Made by a program: the position numbers and the translations under genes. Below the pieces are notes generated by a model. It was given only the letters and a program-made list of their open reading frames with translations. It searched no databases and was not told the origin of the DNA. Of a stretch of 6,557 nucleotides of DNA, positions 5,158 through 6,557 are shown in pieces (the stretch's first letter is position 1; each line of letters starts with the position of its first letter). Origin of the DNA: Haloarcula sp. (GTDB taxonomy: Archaea; Halobacteriota; Halobacteria; Halobacteriales; Haloarculaceae); assembly GCA_028275075.1 (NCBI GenBank), contig JAQCNK010000228.1, forward strand, positions 1-6,557, given 5' to 3'.

Positions 5158-5308
5158 GTCTATATCTGCACGGTTTTTCAGCCAGAATAGGCCAGGTGTG
5201 GCAAGTATTAGGCAAAATATGAACGAACTCGGCATACAGATAGCCGTGTGGCACCACAGAGACGGTGACGGACGTGGAAGCAAGCACTGGACCGTCGTAT
5301 CCGGCACG

Positions 5309-5314
5309 TTTTAG
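5309..5314 (+). promoter_or_regulatory. Weak TATA-like element of the four-helix protein gene
   Basis: TTTTAG is centred 26-27 nt before the ATG at 5338, the spacing expected if transcription starts at the A of the ATG. The sequence match to the haloarchaeal TATA consensus is only partial. No correctly spaced Shine-Dalgarno is present (GAGGG lies 2 nt before the ATG, too close), which also favours a leaderless transcript. Confidence 0.35.
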
Positions 5315-5337
5315 CGGAGCCTCTCCTAACGAGGGTC

Positions 5338-5820
5338 ATGGTGTCGGACGCGCTGATAGCCGCCGTCGTGTTCGTGTCGGTGAGTCTCAGTTTCCCTTGC
5401 TTCCTGTACGGCGCGTATTACATCATCGAGACCGAGCCGGTCACGTGGGGCGTGCTTATCCACCACCTGAAGTTCGTCAGCACCGGCCTAGTGCTGACGA
5501 CGGTCCCGATGTTGACGTGGATGGCTCCACGTCTGCCGAACCAACTCGGCGGCCTCTCAGCCGTTCACGCGTATCTCGGCCTCCAGGCGTATGCCCTGTT
5601 GCTGTTTGGCGGGACCGGGATCGTCCGTATCTTCCGGGCGAAGCGCCGCCACGACCTCTACAACGAGTATGATCAGGACGTGCTCATGGACGAAATCGGG
5701 GGCGAGCGGATGGACCACTGGCGCTCCCGACTCCGTATCGGTGTCTTCGGCTACGTTATCTTCTGGATGCTCGCCTACATCGTCGGGACAGCACGGTTCG
5801 TCCTTCGGTATGTCGTCTGA
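5338..5820 (+). CDS. Four-helix membrane protein, conserved hypothetical
   Basis: I cannot assign a function to this 160-aa protein. From memory it resembles the haloarchaeal family listed as DUF7321, which I associate with the bc-complex neighbourhood; this is unverified. Helices are predicted at about 5-27, 38-62, 72-95 and 134-156. The loop between helices 3 and 4 is long and charged, with a basic start (RIFRAKRRHDLY) and an acidic middle, so it should face the cytosol and both termini the outside. H42/H43 begin helix 2 and H77 (HAYLGLQAYALL) begins helix 3. These ends lie on opposite membrane faces, so a shared heme is unlikely. The gene is divergent from the zinc-ribbon gene (214-nt gap) and ends 11 nt from the convergent nth stop codon. 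A role near the respiratory complex is an inference from location. Confidence 0.8.
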   Translation: MVSDALIAAVVFVSVSLSFPCFLYGAYYIIETEPVTWGVLIHHLKFVSTGLVLTTVPMLTWMAPRLPNQLGGLSAVHAYLGLQAYALLLFGGTGIVRIFRAKRRHDLYNEYDQDVLMDEIGGERMDHWRSRLRIGVFGYVIFWMLAYIVGTARFVLRYVV

Positions 5821-5831
5821 GACGGTCAGTG

Positions 5832-6515
5832 CTACCAGGATTCGCCCGACGCCAAGTCAACGTCGCTGTCGCCTTTCTCCGAGGGACAGATGTCGGCCAG
5901 CACACAGTCCCCACACTCTGCTGTGCGGGCGCCACACACCGCTCGCCCGTGGTCGATGAGAAGGTGTGTTAGCTGTTGCCACTCGCTCTCGGGGAATATA
6001 TCCAGCAACTCCTGCTCGATGGCTTCGGGGCGCTCTTCCTCAGCTAAGCCCAGCCGTCGCGAGATGCGCTGGACATGTGTGTCAACGACGATCCCCTCGA
6101 CGATGTCATGGCCGTGCTGGAGCACCACGTTTGCGGTTTTCCGTCCAACCCCGGGGAGGTCGGTCAGATCCGTCATGGTGTCCGGTACCTCACCGTCGTG
6201 TTCGGCGACGATTTTTTCCCCGATACCCTTGAGGTAGCCGCCCTTGTTGTTGTGGAACGTGATGCCGTAGATGTCCTCGGCGAGTTGGTCCTCGCTCGCT
6301 GCGGCGTAGTCGTCCGGGGTGTCGTATTTTTCGAAGAGCTCCTGAGTCACTTCGTTAACCCGCTCGTCGGTACACTGCGCCGAGAGCACGACCGCAATGA
6401 GGAGTTCCAGTCTGTTCGCGTAGTTCAGCGAGATCGTGGAGTCGGGATACTCCTCTTGCAAGCGGTCGACGACTTCCTCGGCCTGTTGTTCGCGACTGTC
6501 CAGCGGTGTTCCCAT
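5832..6515 (-). CDS. nth: Endonuclease III (DNA glycosylase/AP lyase)
   Basis: This 227-aa base-excision-repair enzyme removes oxidised pyrimidines and cleaves the DNA backbone at the resulting abasic site. The N-terminal block ELLIAVVLSAQCTDERVN (37-54) is family-typical. The helix-hairpin-helix is LPGVGRKTANVVL (120-132) with catalytic Lys126, and the catalytic Asp145 lies in VVDTHVQRISRRLGL. The 4Fe-4S cluster ligands are C194, C201, C204 and C210, with the classic C-x6-C-x2-C-x5-C spacing. Length is close to bacterial Nth (about 211 aa), with a short acidic tail. The start at 6515 fits the usual Nth N-terminus; there is no Shine-Dalgarno, and a weak CGATAACC about 33 nt upstream could be the TATA element. 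All catalytic residues are intact. It converges on the four-helix gene and has no evident link to respiration. Confidence 0.96.
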   Translation of the reverse strand: MGTPLDSREQQAEEVVDRLQEEYPDSTISLNYANRLELLIAVVLSAQCTDERVNEVTQELFEKYDTPDDYAAASEDQLAEDIYGITFHNNKGGYLKGIGEKIVAEHDGEVPDTMTDLTDLPGVGRKTANVVLQHGHDIVEGIVVDTHVQRISRRLGLAEEERPEAIEQELLDIFPESEWQQLTHLLIDHGRAVCGARTAECGDCVLADICPSEKGDSDVDLASGESW

Positions 6516-6557
6516 AGCTTCACGACAGGGGGGCCGGGACTTCGGGTTATCGCTTCG

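Noticed and set aside
4488..5222. 244-codon open frame on the plus strand
   Set aside because: Antisense to the 276-aa and zinc-ribbon genes; Arg/Pro/Ser-rich composition typical of a shadow frame.
5219..5314. 31-codon plus-strand frame in the divergent intergenic region
   Set aside because: Only a poor TATA-like GAATAG upstream, no Shine-Dalgarno and no recognisable motif; it ends over the TATA-like element of the next gene.
5338..5820. Heme-binding by H43 and H77 of the four-helix protein
   Set aside because: The residues start consecutive antiparallel helices, so they lie on opposite membrane faces and cannot ligate one heme.

Overview
The window looks like a haloarchaeal chromosome (order Halobacteriales). 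The genes are GC-rich, the proteins are acidic, and there is a halocyanin-type blue copper protein with a Tat signal. Strong promoters carry TTTATA/TTATAT boxes about 31 nt before the start codon, as expected for leaderless or nearly leaderless transcripts. From memory the gene set recalls Haloarcula, but nothing here fixes the genus.

Layout. Bases 1-323 hold no convincing gene, only inverted repeats and T-tracts behind the main operon. Bases 3835-324 (minus strand) form a tight five-gene respiratory operon: membrane-anchored halocyanin, a small two-helix membrane protein of unknown function, a Tat-targeted Rieske Fe-S protein, the b6-type N-terminal half of cytochrome b, and its C-terminal half with the Qo motif. 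Adjacent genes overlap by 1 nt or lie 4-6 nt apart. A strong TATA box precedes the halocyanin. Upstream on the same strand lie a 276-aa acidic two-helix protein (4821-3991) and a 68-aa zinc-ribbon protein (5123-4917) with its own strong promoter. Divergent from these is a four-helix membrane protein (5338-5820), which converges on an endonuclease III gene (6515-5832).

How the genes work together. The operon encodes a quinol:halocyanin oxidoreductase of the Rieske/cytochrome b class. Quinol (menaquinol in haloarchaea) is oxidised at the PDWY-type Qo site. One electron goes to the Rieske cluster and then to copper in the halocyanin; the other crosses the membrane through two b hemes. No cytochrome c1 or f gene is present, so the halocyanin is the obvious acceptor. 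The unknown membrane proteins at 2760-3179, 3991-4821 and 5338-5820 are candidate accessory subunits or assembly factors by position only.

Most notable points: an 80-nt near-perfect palindrome straddling the stop codon of the 276-aa gene; a cytochrome b with b6-type heme spacing but no cysteine at all; a Rieske protein with two extra cysteines; and the uncharacterised membrane proteins around the complex. I see no mobile element, CRISPR array, rRNA or tRNA.
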